Origin: a virus
DNA: 61,511 bases
Virus record (IMG/VR): IMGVR_UViG_3300044634_003809
Span: 1-61,511 of that record
Reading direction: 5' to 3' (one strand)
Shown piece after piece: positions 45,401 to 51,688 of the stretch. Positions within the stretch are counted from its first letter, which is position 1, and the number at the start of each line of letters is the position of its first letter. The notes under the pieces are model-generated. The model did not search any database and was not told where the DNA came from. It worked only from the letters and a program-made list of their open reading frames with translations. The translations under genes were made by a program, and so were the position numbers.

Positions 45401-46647
45401 CACAGGTCTATATTAGCCATGCTGGTAATGACTTAATCTTTAGAGGCGGTTGGGGTACTGCAAGTTGGCAAACTTGGAATAGGGTCTGGACAGACATCAA
45501 TGATGGTTCTGGTAGTGGTTTAGATGCTGACTTACTTGACGGTATCAATTCTGGAAGTTTTTACAGATCTGATGCTAGTAATACTGCATTTGGTGGTGTA
45601 TTTACGTTCAGGTCTGCAGATTCAGTTGATGTTACGAATACTGGTCAAATTAATGGTCTTCAAGTATATCAAAATAATGCAGGAGCAGATGCATTAATGT
45701 CGTTCCACGTAGGAGGAGATTTCGCCTGTCACTTTGGATTAAGTGGCGGTGTAAATGATCTGGTTGTTGGTGGATGGAGTTTTGGTGCAAATGAATATAG
45801 AGTTTGGCACGCAGGAAATGATGGTTCTGGAACTGGATTAGATGCTGATTTATGGGATGGATATCAACTTTCAACAAGAACAAACTGGTCTTCTAATAGT
45901 GCCGGTAATATTGTCGTTGGTCAGTTGTCTTGGAAAAACTATGGTAATAATCACACTATATTTGATGCTTCTAACGGCACTTCTCCAGATGGTGGGGCAG
46001 TCAGCAATACAGATTCTCAAGTTGCTTGGACTGGAACATATCCAACTCTTATGGGGTGGAACGGTGCAAATACATATGGAGTAAGAGTTGATAGTGCTAG
46101 AGTTTCTGATAGCACATCATCAGTATCTTCATCTGTTTTGGGTAGTGGAACCGCAAATAGTACAACATATCTTCGTGGGGATAGAACTTGGCAAACTATT
46201 AGTGGAGGGGCAACTCTTTCAAATGATACGACTACAAATGCCACTTGGTATCCAACATTAAGTTCTGCGACTTCAGGAACATATTCAACAGCATATGTTT
46301 CAAATACTAAACTAACATTCAACCCATCTACAGGAACATTATCTGCAACAGTCTTTACATCACTATCTGACAAATCTCAAAAAACTAACATAAGATCTAT
46401 TGAAAATGCACTTGATATCACTAAACAACTTAATGGTGTTAGATTTAATTGGATAGATAATAATAAACCTTCAGTTGGTGTAATTGCACAAGAAGTTGAA
46501 AATGTATTTTCAGAACTTGTTGAAGAAGTTAATGAACATAAAACTGTAAATTATAATGGATTAGTTGCATTATTGATAGAAGCAATCAAAGAGCAACAAG
46601 AACAAATAAATACTTTAAGAAAAGAAATTCAAAATTTAAAAAAATGA
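36496..46647 (+). CDS. Giant collagen-like tail fibre with C-terminal S74 chaperone domain
   Basis: 3383-aa fibre, the largest gene here. Seen: short N-terminal region (1-53); collagen-like Gly-X-Gln shaft about 54-982; a globular segment about 983-1233 ('GPVAGSANQIVYKDGSNNPA'); a second collagen-like shaft about 1234-1534; then a beta region with ten copies of 'W(H)..(G)NDGSGSGLDADLLDG' from about 1825 to 3115. It ends in a peptidase S74 intramolecular chaperone (about 3285-3383): 'SDKSQKTNIRSI', 'LNGVRFNWI', 'VGVIAQEVENVF', 'VNYNGLVALLIEAIKEQQEQ'. In this family Ser and Lys of SDxxxK cut the chaperone off after the trimer folds, so the mature tip would end just before that Ser (known chemistry applied here). 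The start overlaps the stop of the 110-aa adaptor. Confidence 0.85.
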   Translation: MPSVSLGSTGYNIVVGSSSQISVATTSLHQEINKVTVGYSPSLKATRESNSLQGVQGIQGVFGGQGSQGTQGFIGDQGTQGLQGSLSNFQGTQGVQGFSGEYGAQGTQGNQGLQGNQGTQGTQGVQGNQGTQGSQGAQGTQGNQGIQGTQGAQGLSNQGTQGAQGLSNQGTQGAQGLSNQGNQGVQGNQGVQGNQGIQGTQGNQGTQGNQGSQGLSNQGTQGTQGFSGEYGAQGTQGNQGNQGVQGDQGVQGVQGTQGVQGDQGVQGVQGLSNQGTQGTQGVQGIQGTQGNQGVQGFQGTQGNQGVQGFQGTQGNQGVQGTQGVQGFSGEYGAQGNQGTQGSLGTLGLTGSQGTQGIQGFQGVQGFQGNQGIQGNQGIQGLSNQGTQGIQGIQGIQGIQGIQGVQGIQGIQGLSNQGTQGTQGTQGTQGFSGEYGAQGNQGLQGNQGTQGTQGNQGLQGTQGTQGTQGTQGNQGLQGNQGLQGTQGNQGLQGNQGVQGVQGLSNQGSQGAQGLSNQGIQGTQGLQGDQGTQGTQGIQGVQGLSNQGTQGSQGSQGTQGRQGTQGAQGLSNQGTQGTQGLQGDQGTQGTQGIQGVQGLSNQGTQGNQGNQGSQGSQGLQGNRGNQGTQGVQGNQGTQGLQGLSNQGTQGAQGLSNQGTQGPQGLSNQGTQGVQGLSNQGTQGPQGTQGLQGNQGPQGTQGVGSQGLQGNQGNQGNQGVQGLSNQGTQGVQGLSNQGIQGNQGLQGLSNQGVQGIQGSLSNFQGVQGDQGVQGLRGARGDFQGTQGAQGTEGEQGTQGNQGTQGVQGLSNQGTQGTQGTQGTQGNQGVQGLQGTQGNQGVQGLQGTQGNQGTQGNQGVQGTQGTQGTQGNQGTQGTQGNQGVQGLQGTQGTQGTQGNQGVQGLQGTQGNQGTQGTQGNQGVQGLQGLQGIQGVQGLQGTQGTQGTQGNQGVQGLQGTQGVQGDQGVQGLSNQGTQGVQGDQGTQGTTGPVAGSANQIVYKDGSNNPAGSNNLTFDGSNLYVGGNITIGGTTAFIAVNELVVKDKDIVLGINTDSFGNDISTDTTASSGGIAIASTEGTPLISMNSGGEITPDTYKQLMWFKSGSCTGLNTDAWIFNYGVGIGTTIISNGVRLAAGAINVLDNKLNVNGDIDFSGTFYQNGSPFVASRWSAGTGNNIYRLNGNVGIATTDPTDSLDVNGNIRVRSGLKDYYGNVGTAGSILVSTGVGVSWATAFDAGLQGTQGVQGVQGLQGTQGTQGLQGTQGLQGTQGTQGTQGVQGTQGVQGDQGVQGTQGNQGVQGLQGTQGLQGTQGLQGNQGLSNQGVQGTQGLQGTQGTQGLQGTQGTQGSQGLQGTQGLQGTQGTQGLQGTQGTQGVGTQGSQGVQGLQGTQGLQGNQGLQGTQGTQGVLGAQGTQGTQGIQGILGAQGTQGTQGRQGTQGTQGVLGIQGSQGTQGNQGPQGTQGTQGTQGNQGPQGTQGTQGNQGLQGTQGTQGNQGPQGTQGTQGVGSQGLQGTQGTQGRQGTQGVGSQGTQGVQGIVGPVAGSANQIVYKDGSNNPTGSNSLTYTGTVSGVGTVGIGTIIDIVHYDTLNSGTLSFEGSAGQLFSITNNLTTGSIFSVNDVSGIPSIDVDANGTVELAPFGGNVGVGLTNPTNTFHISGSPGTIVRIDGGAAGTGTRDIFISEFNTTAYGGIIRYDSTADLFTFGTVENSTFQYALNVGRSTGNVSIGNSTVGSTFKLDVFGNIRLGSNVSGATGTPAYLSLGQSFSSGSARSNCKIRLYDNGADVYGFSVGSAGDVQYHSTTTHQFYNSDVATLSVNGTAPSYKGNTIWHAGNDGSGSSLDADLLDGNDSSYFLNTSTPGQSKTGQLWASYGSTSIGGYSWVDAAFTTNSIEIVNNNGTVTNLSPTLAFHRYGSGGPQFRLDPTGTNVLYLESANANSARNPNSQGNTYFASLSLTSSDTNGIYVNTNKVWHAGNDGSGSGLDADLLDGLNSATANTVSTIVARDASGNFSAGTITAGSFVKSGGTSTQFLKADGSVDSNTYITSGSIGNGTLTLNVSGTGLSGSQTFTANQSSNATFTVTSNATSANTVSTIVARDASGNFSAGTITAALSGNATTASSTPGCTFSNDATNRADITTRVDSGFYEHDTATTGEGWPLTSNTWAHLLACTHSNDANYYSMQISASFYNNSDLFYRSTNGSGTTAWTRIWNATNDGSGSGLDADLLDGLNATTANTGSTIVSRDSSGNFSAGTITATLSGSASSLALSSATISSSSWAGGSGYHGYTYSGGNFRFGFSSTSGVVDVYADGNFYATDSSHLVWHAGNDGSGSGLDADLLDGLNSSSFVRTDSRSAISINSRGTSYTASSLELYTGDNTPPGLSFHRGGYSAVNLYESNGYLYQERWAGGGGLIWHSGNDGSGSGLDADLLDGINSSAFLYDKGNSPTDLNTAGMGIWRINTGQTNQPSGTDYGTLVSIDNSSDTGFQLASDYTSTNFYWRSGNSSIYGGGGSFGSWRKIWHDGNDGSGSGLDADLLDGYNTSTSGSANTIALREGNGHLYMNYGFANYFNSPDDVSAGTITYIMAKFGDNYYRSATAAKVASFISGQTMNISGNATTASSSPTLSALSNYVWSASTLPTSFASGIQCSFVSSTEGFQNYGSVMTMRTYAGGGGSLQLYVPYSPTYGGNGMQVRFGNYDVSSGNSWTSWKTVWDSGNDGSGSGLDADLLDGLQLHTGRNNEANKVVRTDGSGYLQTGYINSSNGNEGNNSSPARVWGTNGSDDYLRTYLTSALSAGYSINYTQGFNSNWNTDFQAAPAGSTILRGDTSTGSSTGGPGGTWWFQQNMRHTNSSNFWGVQVAWGWEDNANRLRTRNVQNGSYGGWVNYWNDNNDGAGSGLDADLLDGFNSDRFLRSLGHPGYGDWNTFGNAQQTVYEILQENFNAGTNTGSSNFPTNRAYNYGTLVNFGANSSARAQVYISHAGNDLIFRGGWGTASWQTWNRVWTDINDGSGSGLDADLLDGINSGSFYRSDASNTAFGGVFTFRSADSVDVTNTGQINGLQVYQNNAGADALMSFHVGGDFACHFGLSGGVNDLVVGGWSFGANEYRVWHAGNDGSGTGLDADLWDGYQLSTRTNWSSNSAGNIVVGQLSWKNYGNNHTIFDASNGTSPDGGAVSNTDSQVAWTGTYPTLMGWNGANTYGVRVDSARVSDSTSSVSSSVLGSGTANSTTYLRGDRTWQTISGGATLSNDTTTNATWYPTLSSATSGTYSTAYVSNTKLTFNPSTGTLSATVFTSLSDKSQKTNIRSIENALDITKQLNGVRFNWIDNNKPSVGVIAQEVENVFSELVEEVNEHKTVNYNGLVALLIEAIKEQQEQINTLRKEIQNLKK
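36652..39447 (+). repeat. Collagen-like coding repeat, block 1 of the giant fibre
   Basis: About 2.8 kb of CAA GGN NNN units (Gln-Gly-X), with TTAAGTAAT (Leu-Ser-Asn) interruptions and repeated larger blocks containing GGATTTAGTGG(A/T)GAATA(C/T)GGAGC (near 36783, 37170, 37470, 37782). Same unit as the repeat at 26176-27845. Confidence 0.9.
40198..41097 (+). repeat. Collagen-like coding repeat, block 2 of the giant fibre
   Basis: About 0.9 kb of the same Gln-Gly-X coding units. Each block is followed by a near-identical sequence, GGTCCAGTAGCAGG(T/A)TCTGC (39451 and 41101), encoding GPVAGSANQIVYKDGSNNP, so shaft plus following module appear to have been duplicated together. Confidence 0.9.
41965..45870 (+). 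repeat. Ten dispersed WHAGNDGSGSGLDADLLDG coding repeats
   Basis: A 19-residue unit encoded by TGGCACGCTGGTAATGATGG and variants recurs ten times between about 41970 and 45865, separated by 60-180 unrelated residues. The unit is common in phage fibre tips, where it probably forms a repeated beta-turn linking small domains. Confidence 0.85.
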
Positions 46648-46697
46648 TTAGTACTTACACGGATTCTGAAAAAATGATTATTACTTACGTAGTTTCC
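46638..46697 (+). repeat. 30-base tandem duplication at a start codon
   Basis: AAAAATGATTA(G/T)TACTTAC occurs with a 30-base period, around the ATGs at 46644 and 46674. The duplication added ten codons and created the ATGA overlap with the preceding fibre gene. Confidence 0.6.
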
Positions 46698-46931
46698 GAA
46701 TATACTGCAGAAGATAAAACAGTAGAAGTGACTTATGAAAATTCAGAGGGACTTATTCATAAAAGAAATATCAATATCCCACATCTAGGAGATGGAAGTA
46801 TTGATGAAGAATATTTACAAGAAATTCTTGAAGGACAACTACGAGGCGTAGAAAATAAAGCAAAAATTGGGGTGATACAATTTATAGACCCTAATGCAGA
46901 AGAAGTTGTAGAAGAAGTTGTAGAAGAGTAA
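46644..46931 (+). CDS. Small acidic protein after the giant fibre
   Basis: 95-aa acidic protein. Seen: 'MIITYVVSEYTAEDKTVEVT', 'YENSEGLIHKRNINIP', 'HLGDGSIDEEYLQEILEGQL' and a Glu/Val-rich end (EEVVEEVVEE). It resembles small proteins found after cyanophage fibre genes, perhaps fibre-assembly helpers, but no function is known to me. The first ATG overlaps the fibre stop (ATGA). A second ATG at 46674 is also possible: the first ten codons (MISTYTDSEK) are an imperfect duplicate of the next ten (MIITYVVSEY), so the 46674 start gives the ancestral-looking N terminus. Confidence 0.6.
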   Translation: MISTYTDSEKMIITYVVSEYTAEDKTVEVTYENSEGLIHKRNINIPHLGDGSIDEEYLQEILEGQLRGVENKAKIGVIQFIDPNAEEVVEEVVEE

Positions 46932-46935
46932 AAAC

Positions 46936-46942
46936 TTAAATA
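46936..46942 (+). promoter_or_regulatory. Putative late promoter TTAAATA upstream of the 64-aa coiled-coil gene
   Basis: TTAAATAAATAAAT in the 47-base gap, 36 bases before the ATG at 46979. Confidence 0.35.
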
Positions 46943-46978
46943 AATAAATTTGATTCTGAAATATTTAATTTTAAAAAA

Positions 46979-47173
46979 ATGAAAGAACAACAACAGCATT
47001 TGGAAACTATCTTAAAGCAACAGAAAGATCTTGCAGTAGAAATTCAAGAATTGAGTACCACTATTGCGATTAAAAAAGAACAATTTTTAAAACTTCAAGG
47101 AATTGTAGAGTATTTAAATTCTTTAGGAGTAGAAAAAACTCAAGAAGTGCCTGAAGTGCAAATAGATGAATAA
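46979..47173 (+). CDS. Small coiled-coil protein
   Basis: 64-aa protein, almost wholly helical with heptad spacing: 'QQQHLETILKQQKDLAVEIQ', 'ELSTTIAIKKEQFLKLQGIV', 'EYLNSLGVEK', then an acidic Pro-containing tail. No membrane segment. A short parallel coiled coil next to the fibre genes could be a fibre-trimerisation or assembly factor (inference); small coiled-coil proteins of this type often follow fibre genes in cyanophages. No Shine-Dalgarno; preceding bases are TTTTAAAAAA. Four bases separate it from the first RCC1 gene. Confidence 0.6.
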   Translation: MKEQQQHLETILKQQKDLAVEIQELSTTIAIKKEQFLKLQGIVEYLNSLGVEKTQEVPEVQIDE

Positions 47174-47177
47174 TTAA

Positions 47178-48389
47178 ATGTCTAGACCCAATCAGTTTTT
47201 ATCCCCAGAAGGTGATATAGAAGATTATTTTGTGGATGAATATTGGTTGATTGACCAGTGGGTTGGAGACCAATTGTGGGTTTGGGGGGCCGCATCAAGA
47301 TTATCTGGAAATGGAGCACTTGGAAACGGAGCAACAACAGGTAACATAAGCACTCCAATCACCACATTTGCCGGAGGAACCAACTGGAAACAAGTGGATG
47401 GTGGACTTGTTCAAACAGCAGCAATCAAAACTGATGGAACCTTATGGACTTGGGGTTATAATGTGCAAGGACAACTTGGAAACGCACAAGTAACCAATAG
47501 ATCTACTCCAGTCACCACATTTGCTGGAGGAACCAACTGGAAACAAGTTAGTTGTGGAGATACTCATACAGCAGCAATCAAAACTGATGGAACCTTATGG
47601 ACTTGGGGTCTTACGAATGATGGACGACTTGGAAACGGAATAACAACATTAGGTACCAGATCCACTCCAATCACCACATTTGTCGGGGGAAATAATTGGA
47701 AACAAGTTAGTTGTGGATCTGGTAATACATCAGCAATCAAGACTGATGGAACCTTATGGACTTGGGGTATTGGAACTAATGGACGACTTGGAAACGGAAT
47801 AACAACAGGCAATATATCCACTCCAATCACCACATTTGCCGGAGGAACAAACTGGAAACAAGTGAGTACTGGAAGATTTCATACAGCAGCAATCAAGACT
47901 GATGGAACCTTATGGATTTGGGGTCAGGGAACTGTTGGGCAACTGGGAAATGCACAAATAATCAATATATCCACACCAATCACCACATTTTCTGGAGGAA
48001 CTAACTGGAAACAAGTTAATTGTGGAGAACTTCATACAGCAGCAATCAAGACTGATGGAACTTTATGGATTTGGGGTTCTGGAGATAATGGACAACTGGG
48101 AAATGCACAAATAATCAATATATCCACACCAATCACCACATTTTCTGGAGGAACCAACTGGAAACAAGTGAGTGGTGGAAGTGGTCATGCAGCAGCAATC
48201 AAGACTAATGGAACCTTATGGACTTGGGGTCTTGGAAATTATGGACGACTTGGAAACGCACAAACAACCAACGTATCCACTCCAGTCACCACATTTGCTG
48301 GAGGAACCAACTGGAAACAAGTGAGTGGTGGAAATGTTCATACAGCAGCAGTTGAAGCAGGTATCAACGCCGAGTACCCACTCTCATAA
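47178..48389 (+). CDS. RCC1-like seven-bladed propeller protein 1
   Basis: 403-aa protein made almost entirely of RCC1 repeats. Seen: a 33-residue N-terminal adaptor ('NQFLSPEGDIEDYFVDEYW'), then seven 'LWxWG' cores spaced about 50 residues apart, each followed by 'G.LGN......(S)TP.TTF.GG.NWKQV..G....AAIKTDGT'. Seven is the number in a closed RCC1 propeller, so the fold should be complete. In the cell RCC1 binds chromatin, but in a phage next to fibre genes such a propeller is more likely a surface-binding adhesin (inference). The blades are nearly identical in DNA. Two homologues lie at 49076 and 53931 with different N-terminal adaptors. No strong ribosome-binding site. Confidence 0.85.
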   Translation: MSRPNQFLSPEGDIEDYFVDEYWLIDQWVGDQLWVWGAASRLSGNGALGNGATTGNISTPITTFAGGTNWKQVDGGLVQTAAIKTDGTLWTWGYNVQGQLGNAQVTNRSTPVTTFAGGTNWKQVSCGDTHTAAIKTDGTLWTWGLTNDGRLGNGITTLGTRSTPITTFVGGNNWKQVSCGSGNTSAIKTDGTLWTWGIGTNGRLGNGITTGNISTPITTFAGGTNWKQVSTGRFHTAAIKTDGTLWIWGQGTVGQLGNAQIINISTPITTFSGGTNWKQVNCGELHTAAIKTDGTLWIWGSGDNGQLGNAQIINISTPITTFSGGTNWKQVSGGSGHAAAIKTNGTLWTWGLGNYGRLGNAQTTNVSTPVTTFAGGTNWKQVSGGNVHTAAVEAGINAEYPLS

Positions 48390-48392
48390 ATA
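48385..48392 (+). promoter_or_regulatory. Putative late promoter CATAAATA upstream of the DUF4376 gene
   Basis: CATAAATA overlaps the TAA stop of RCC1 gene 1 and lies 13 bases before the ATG at 48406. Confidence 0.4.
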
Positions 48393-48405
48393 CTCAAAAA
48401 CGATA

Positions 48406-49074
48406 ATGGAAATAGCACTCATTCATAACAACTCATTAGAACTTGGTCCTTTCGGGATGAATGTTCATTATATCAATCAAGAGTTAGAAGAACTTGAAGT
48501 AGAAGAGAGAGTATCTCCTCAAAGTTTTTCTGAACTTCCTATTCATTTTAGTGATGGACTTACTCATCTACTTCCAACAGAAAGAGTCATTCCAGAGAAC
48601 GACCCAAAGTATCAAAATGTAGGAAACTTTACTTGGGAAATTGTTGAAGAAAATGGTGTTTCCACTAAAGTAGTATTCACTTATCCAATTATTGATAAGA
48701 CTTTAGAAGAAGTCAAGGTAATTCGCAAGCAAGAAGTTGCTCCAGCAAGAAGACAGAAAGAAAATACTATTACTACTCTTACGGTCAATAATACTGAAGT
48801 AGAAGTATCAACCTCAAGAGAAGAGAGATTGATGCTTGCAAGTAAACTTTCAGCATCTCCTGGGCCTCATAACTTTAAGTTCCAGAATACTTGGTTAGAG
48901 ATTACTACAGAAGAACTTCAATATATTGTAAGTGAAGTTGATAAAGTAGTTCAAGAAGCATTTGACTGGGAATTAGCAAAACTTCAAGAGATTGATGCTT
49001 GTGAGACGATTGATGAGGTTTATGATGTTGTGATTGTAGAGCAACCAGAACCCCCTCAATTACCAGTAGAGTGA
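48406..49074 (+). CDS. DUF4376-domain protein (tail fibre-associated)
   Basis: 222-aa protein. I take the ATG at 48406; the open frame extends 81 bases upstream into the RCC1 gene, but the region before 48406 has no conserved content. Seen: N-terminal 'MEIALIHNNSLELGPFGMNV' and 'PERVIPENDPKYQNVGNFTW'-like stretch (residues ~60-85), then a C-terminal DUF4376-type domain (about 110-210): 'RRQKENTITTLTVNNTEVEV', 'SREERLMLASKLS', 'WLEITTEELQYIVSEVDKVV', 'QEAFDWELAKLQEIDACETI'. DUF4376 is common in phage tail fibre and fibre-assembly proteins. It is flanked by two RCC1 genes and stops one base before the second, so it could assist attachment or folding of those propellers (inference). Confidence 0.7.
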   Translation: MEIALIHNNSLELGPFGMNVHYINQELEELEVEERVSPQSFSELPIHFSDGLTHLLPTERVIPENDPKYQNVGNFTWEIVEENGVSTKVVFTYPIIDKTLEEVKVIRKQEVAPARRQKENTITTLTVNNTEVEVSTSREERLMLASKLSASPGPHNFKFQNTWLEITTEELQYIVSEVDKVVQEAFDWELAKLQEIDACETIDEVYDVVIVEQPEPPQLPVE

Positions 49075-49075
49075 A

Positions 49076-50317
49076 ATGAGTAGAGTAGAAACAACCACTA
49101 ACTTTAGAGATAGTTTTGGTACTGATTTGGGTAGAAAGTTGGTCACCAAAGACTATCTAATCAGTGTCTATCCTGAAATTGGAGATAAGATTGGTATTCC
49201 TCCAGAGTTGTGGACTTGGGGTGATGGACAATTTGGAAGACTTGGAAACGCTGTAATAACAGGTACCAGAAGTGCTCCAAGTACAACATTTGCTGGAGGA
49301 ACTAACTGGAAACAAGTGAGTGCTTTAAAACGTCATACAGCAGCAATCAAAACTGATGGAACCTTATGGACTTGGGGTTATGCAGAGTCTGGAAGACTTG
49401 GAAACGCTGTAATAACAGGTAACAGAAGTACTCCAGTCACCACATTTTCCGGCGGAACCAATTGGAGACAAGTGAGTTGTGGAGGTTATCATACAGCAGC
49501 AATCAAAACTGATGGAACCTTATGGGGTTGGGGTGCTAATAGTAATGGACAACTTGGAACTAATGATTCAGGTAACAGAAGTACTCCAGTCACCACATTT
49601 TCCGGCGGAACCAATTGGAGACAAGTGAGTTGTGGAGATAATCATACAGCAGCAATCAAAACTGACGGAACTTTGTGGATTTGGGGCAGGGGAAATAATG
49701 CAAGACTTGGAAACGCTCTAACAACAGGTAATAGAAGCACTCCAATCACCACATTTGCTGGAGGAACTAACTGGAAACAAGTGAGTTGTGGAGGTTATCA
49801 GACAGCAGCAATCAAAACTGATGGAACCTTATGGACTTGGGGTTATGGGAGTAAATCGCGACTTGGAAACGGAGCAATATCAGGTAACAGAAGTACTCCC
49901 GTCACTACATTCGCTGGAGGAACTAATTGGAAACAAGTGAGTTGTAATCTTAATAATACAGCAGCAATCAAAACTGATGGAACATTATGGACTTGGGGTG
50001 ATGGAAGTTATGGACGACTTGGAAACACACAAACAACCGATAGATCCACTCCAATCACAACATTTGCTGGAGGAACTAACTGGAAACAAGTTGCTTGTGG
50101 ATATCGACATACAGCAGCAATCAAAACTGATGGAACTTTATGGACTTGGGGGTATGAAAATAATGGAGCACTTGGAAATAATAGAATAGACCCTTTTTTT
50201 CCAGCATCCATAGTTAGTCCAATTACCACATTTGCCGGAGGAACCGACTGGAAACAAGTAACTTGTGCATATCAACATACAGCAGCAATCAAATCAGTAG
50301 ACTTTTCACCATTCTAA
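49076..50317 (+). CDS. RCC1-like seven-bladed propeller protein 2
   Basis: 413-aa RCC1 protein. The N-terminal adaptor (about 1-40) contains 'RVETTTNFRDSFGTDLGRKL' and 'VTKDYLISVYPEI', an element I have seen at the start of other cyanophage structural proteins, which supports virion attachment. Seven 'LWxWG' cores follow (LWTWG, LWTWG, LWGWG, LWIWG, LWTWG, LWTWG, LWTWG), each with 'TAAIKTDGTLW' at the blade junction; the last blade ends in a short 'SVDFSPF'. Probable adhesin. The ATG comes one base after the previous stop, so it is coupled to the DUF4376 gene. Confidence 0.85.
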   Translation: MSRVETTTNFRDSFGTDLGRKLVTKDYLISVYPEIGDKIGIPPELWTWGDGQFGRLGNAVITGTRSAPSTTFAGGTNWKQVSALKRHTAAIKTDGTLWTWGYAESGRLGNAVITGNRSTPVTTFSGGTNWRQVSCGGYHTAAIKTDGTLWGWGANSNGQLGTNDSGNRSTPVTTFSGGTNWRQVSCGDNHTAAIKTDGTLWIWGRGNNARLGNALTTGNRSTPITTFAGGTNWKQVSCGGYQTAAIKTDGTLWTWGYGSKSRLGNGAISGNRSTPVTTFAGGTNWKQVSCNLNNTAAIKTDGTLWTWGDGSYGRLGNTQTTDRSTPITTFAGGTNWKQVACGYRHTAAIKTDGTLWTWGYENNGALGNNRIDPFFPASIVSPITTFAGGTDWKQVTCAYQHTAAIKSVDFSPF

Positions 50318-50323
50318 TAAATA
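50316..50323 (+). promoter_or_regulatory. Putative late promoter AATAAATA upstream of the modification cassette
   Basis: AATAAATA overlaps the end of RCC1 gene 2 and lies 24 bases before the ATG at 50348. It would be the entry promoter of the glycosyltransferase operon, placing it in the late class with the fibres. Confidence 0.45.
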
Positions 50324-50347
50324 CGTAAAATACATTCAATATTCTTT

Positions 50348-51688
50348 ATGAACCCTCTTGAGTTGGTCACAAAAACTCTACACTCCTTCAACGAAAAAGA
50401 ACTTACCTCACAAATTCTACAAGCATTTGGTAAGAGAGCAGAAACTTTTGAGCAACATAATGATGTTGCCAAGATTTTCTTTGAAATTAAAGATTTCTCA
50501 AATGCTATTACTTATGGTGAGAAAGCACTTAAGTTAGCAAAGTCAAAAGAAGAACTTTATATTACTACAAAAAACCTCATAAACGCATACAACCAAAATA
50601 ATTATCCAGAGAAAGCAATAACTCAAATCTCAAAAATTAAATCACAAAATCCCCAAGATACTGAACTTCTTCTTGAGGAAACTTTTTCATACTCTGCTCT
50701 GAATCAAAAAGAAAAATCAGAAAAACTTTTATTTGACCTAATTAAAAAACCACTACCAGAAGAGATTGAAAGAAAGGCATATCACAATCTTTCTGGACAT
50801 TATTTCCGTAAAGATGATATTCGTACAGGACTTCAACACTTTCTCAAAGCAGGAGAAGTGGAGGCATATAAGAATAAAAAGTATCCAAACTATGAGAAGT
50901 GGGATGGAACAGTAACTCCAGGTAGAACGATTATTATTGATAGTCAGTGTGGTGCTGGTGATGAAGTGATTCACGTTCGGTTTATGAAGCACCTAAAAGA
51001 ACTTGGAATGAATCCAATCTGGACAACAACCAGAAAAGATATTCAAGAACTCTTTAACTATAATGGTTTCCGTACTGAACTTGTATGGGATAATCCAGAG
51101 TTTCCAAAAGATTCTTGTTGGGTTTATGCTCTTGCTCTTCCTTATTATCTCAATCTCAAAGTAGAAGATTTGGGGCAAACTCCTTATCTCAAACCACTAC
51201 CACAGAAAGAAGAGCAATATTCTTATCTACAAGAAGATAATAACTATAAGATTGGTACATTCTGGAACTCTGGTTCTGGATTTGAACAAGCACATTTCCG
51301 TTCAATTGATGCTGATGATTTATTCAAAGTTCTATCAAAAACTAATTCATCATTATATTCACTTCAACTACCAGACCAACAACCACCAGAGTATTATGAG
51401 GTAAATACTTTTGATATTCCAAATCGTGATTTTACGGATACATTTTCACTTGTATCTCAAATGGACTTGGTGATTACTTCTTGTACTTCTATTGCTCACA
51501 TAGCAGCATCAATGGGTAAAGAAGTTTGTGTGTTTGTACCAATTATGGAATATTATGTCTGGACTAGTAGTACAGGAAAGTCTTGGTGGTATGGGGATAA
51601 TGTTCATTTGTTTAAACAAAAGAAACCGAGAAATTGGGACGAACCTTTGAAACAATTGAAGGAGTTTCTAAATGATAGAGGAATATAA
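50348..51688 (+). CDS. TPR-glycosyltransferase (GT9/GT-B-like)
   Basis: 446-aa protein. Seen: N-terminal TPR-like helical repeats (about 30-190) with 'DVAKIFFEIKDFSNAITYGE' and 'NLINAYNQNNYPEKAITQ', then a GT-B-type glycosyltransferase part: 'SQCGAGDEVIHVRFMKHLKE' (about 199-218, matching 'GD.v...R....lk..g' of heptosyltransferase-like GTs), and 'MDLVITSCTSIAHIAASMGK', 'EVCVFVP', then a 'WW' and Phe-Lys run, which is the sugar-nucleotide-binding C-terminal motif seen in TPR-glycosyltransferases. Such proteins transfer sugars to proteins or polysaccharides in bacteria. Donor and acceptor are unknown. Overlaps the next gene by 17 bases; late-type box upstream. Confidence 0.75.
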   Translation: MNPLELVTKTLHSFNEKELTSQILQAFGKRAETFEQHNDVAKIFFEIKDFSNAITYGEKALKLAKSKEELYITTKNLINAYNQNNYPEKAITQISKIKSQNPQDTELLLEETFSYSALNQKEKSEKLLFDLIKKPLPEEIERKAYHNLSGHYFRKDDIRTGLQHFLKAGEVEAYKNKKYPNYEKWDGTVTPGRTIIIDSQCGAGDEVIHVRFMKHLKELGMNPIWTTTRKDIQELFNYNGFRTELVWDNPEFPKDSCWVYALALPYYLNLKVEDLGQTPYLKPLPQKEEQYSYLQEDNNYKIGTFWNSGSGFEQAHFRSIDADDLFKVLSKTNSSLYSLQLPDQQPPEYYEVNTFDIPNRDFTDTFSLVSQMDLVITSCTSIAHIAASMGKEVCVFVPIMEYYVWTSSTGKSWWYGDNVHLFKQKKPRNWDEPLKQLKEFLNDRGI

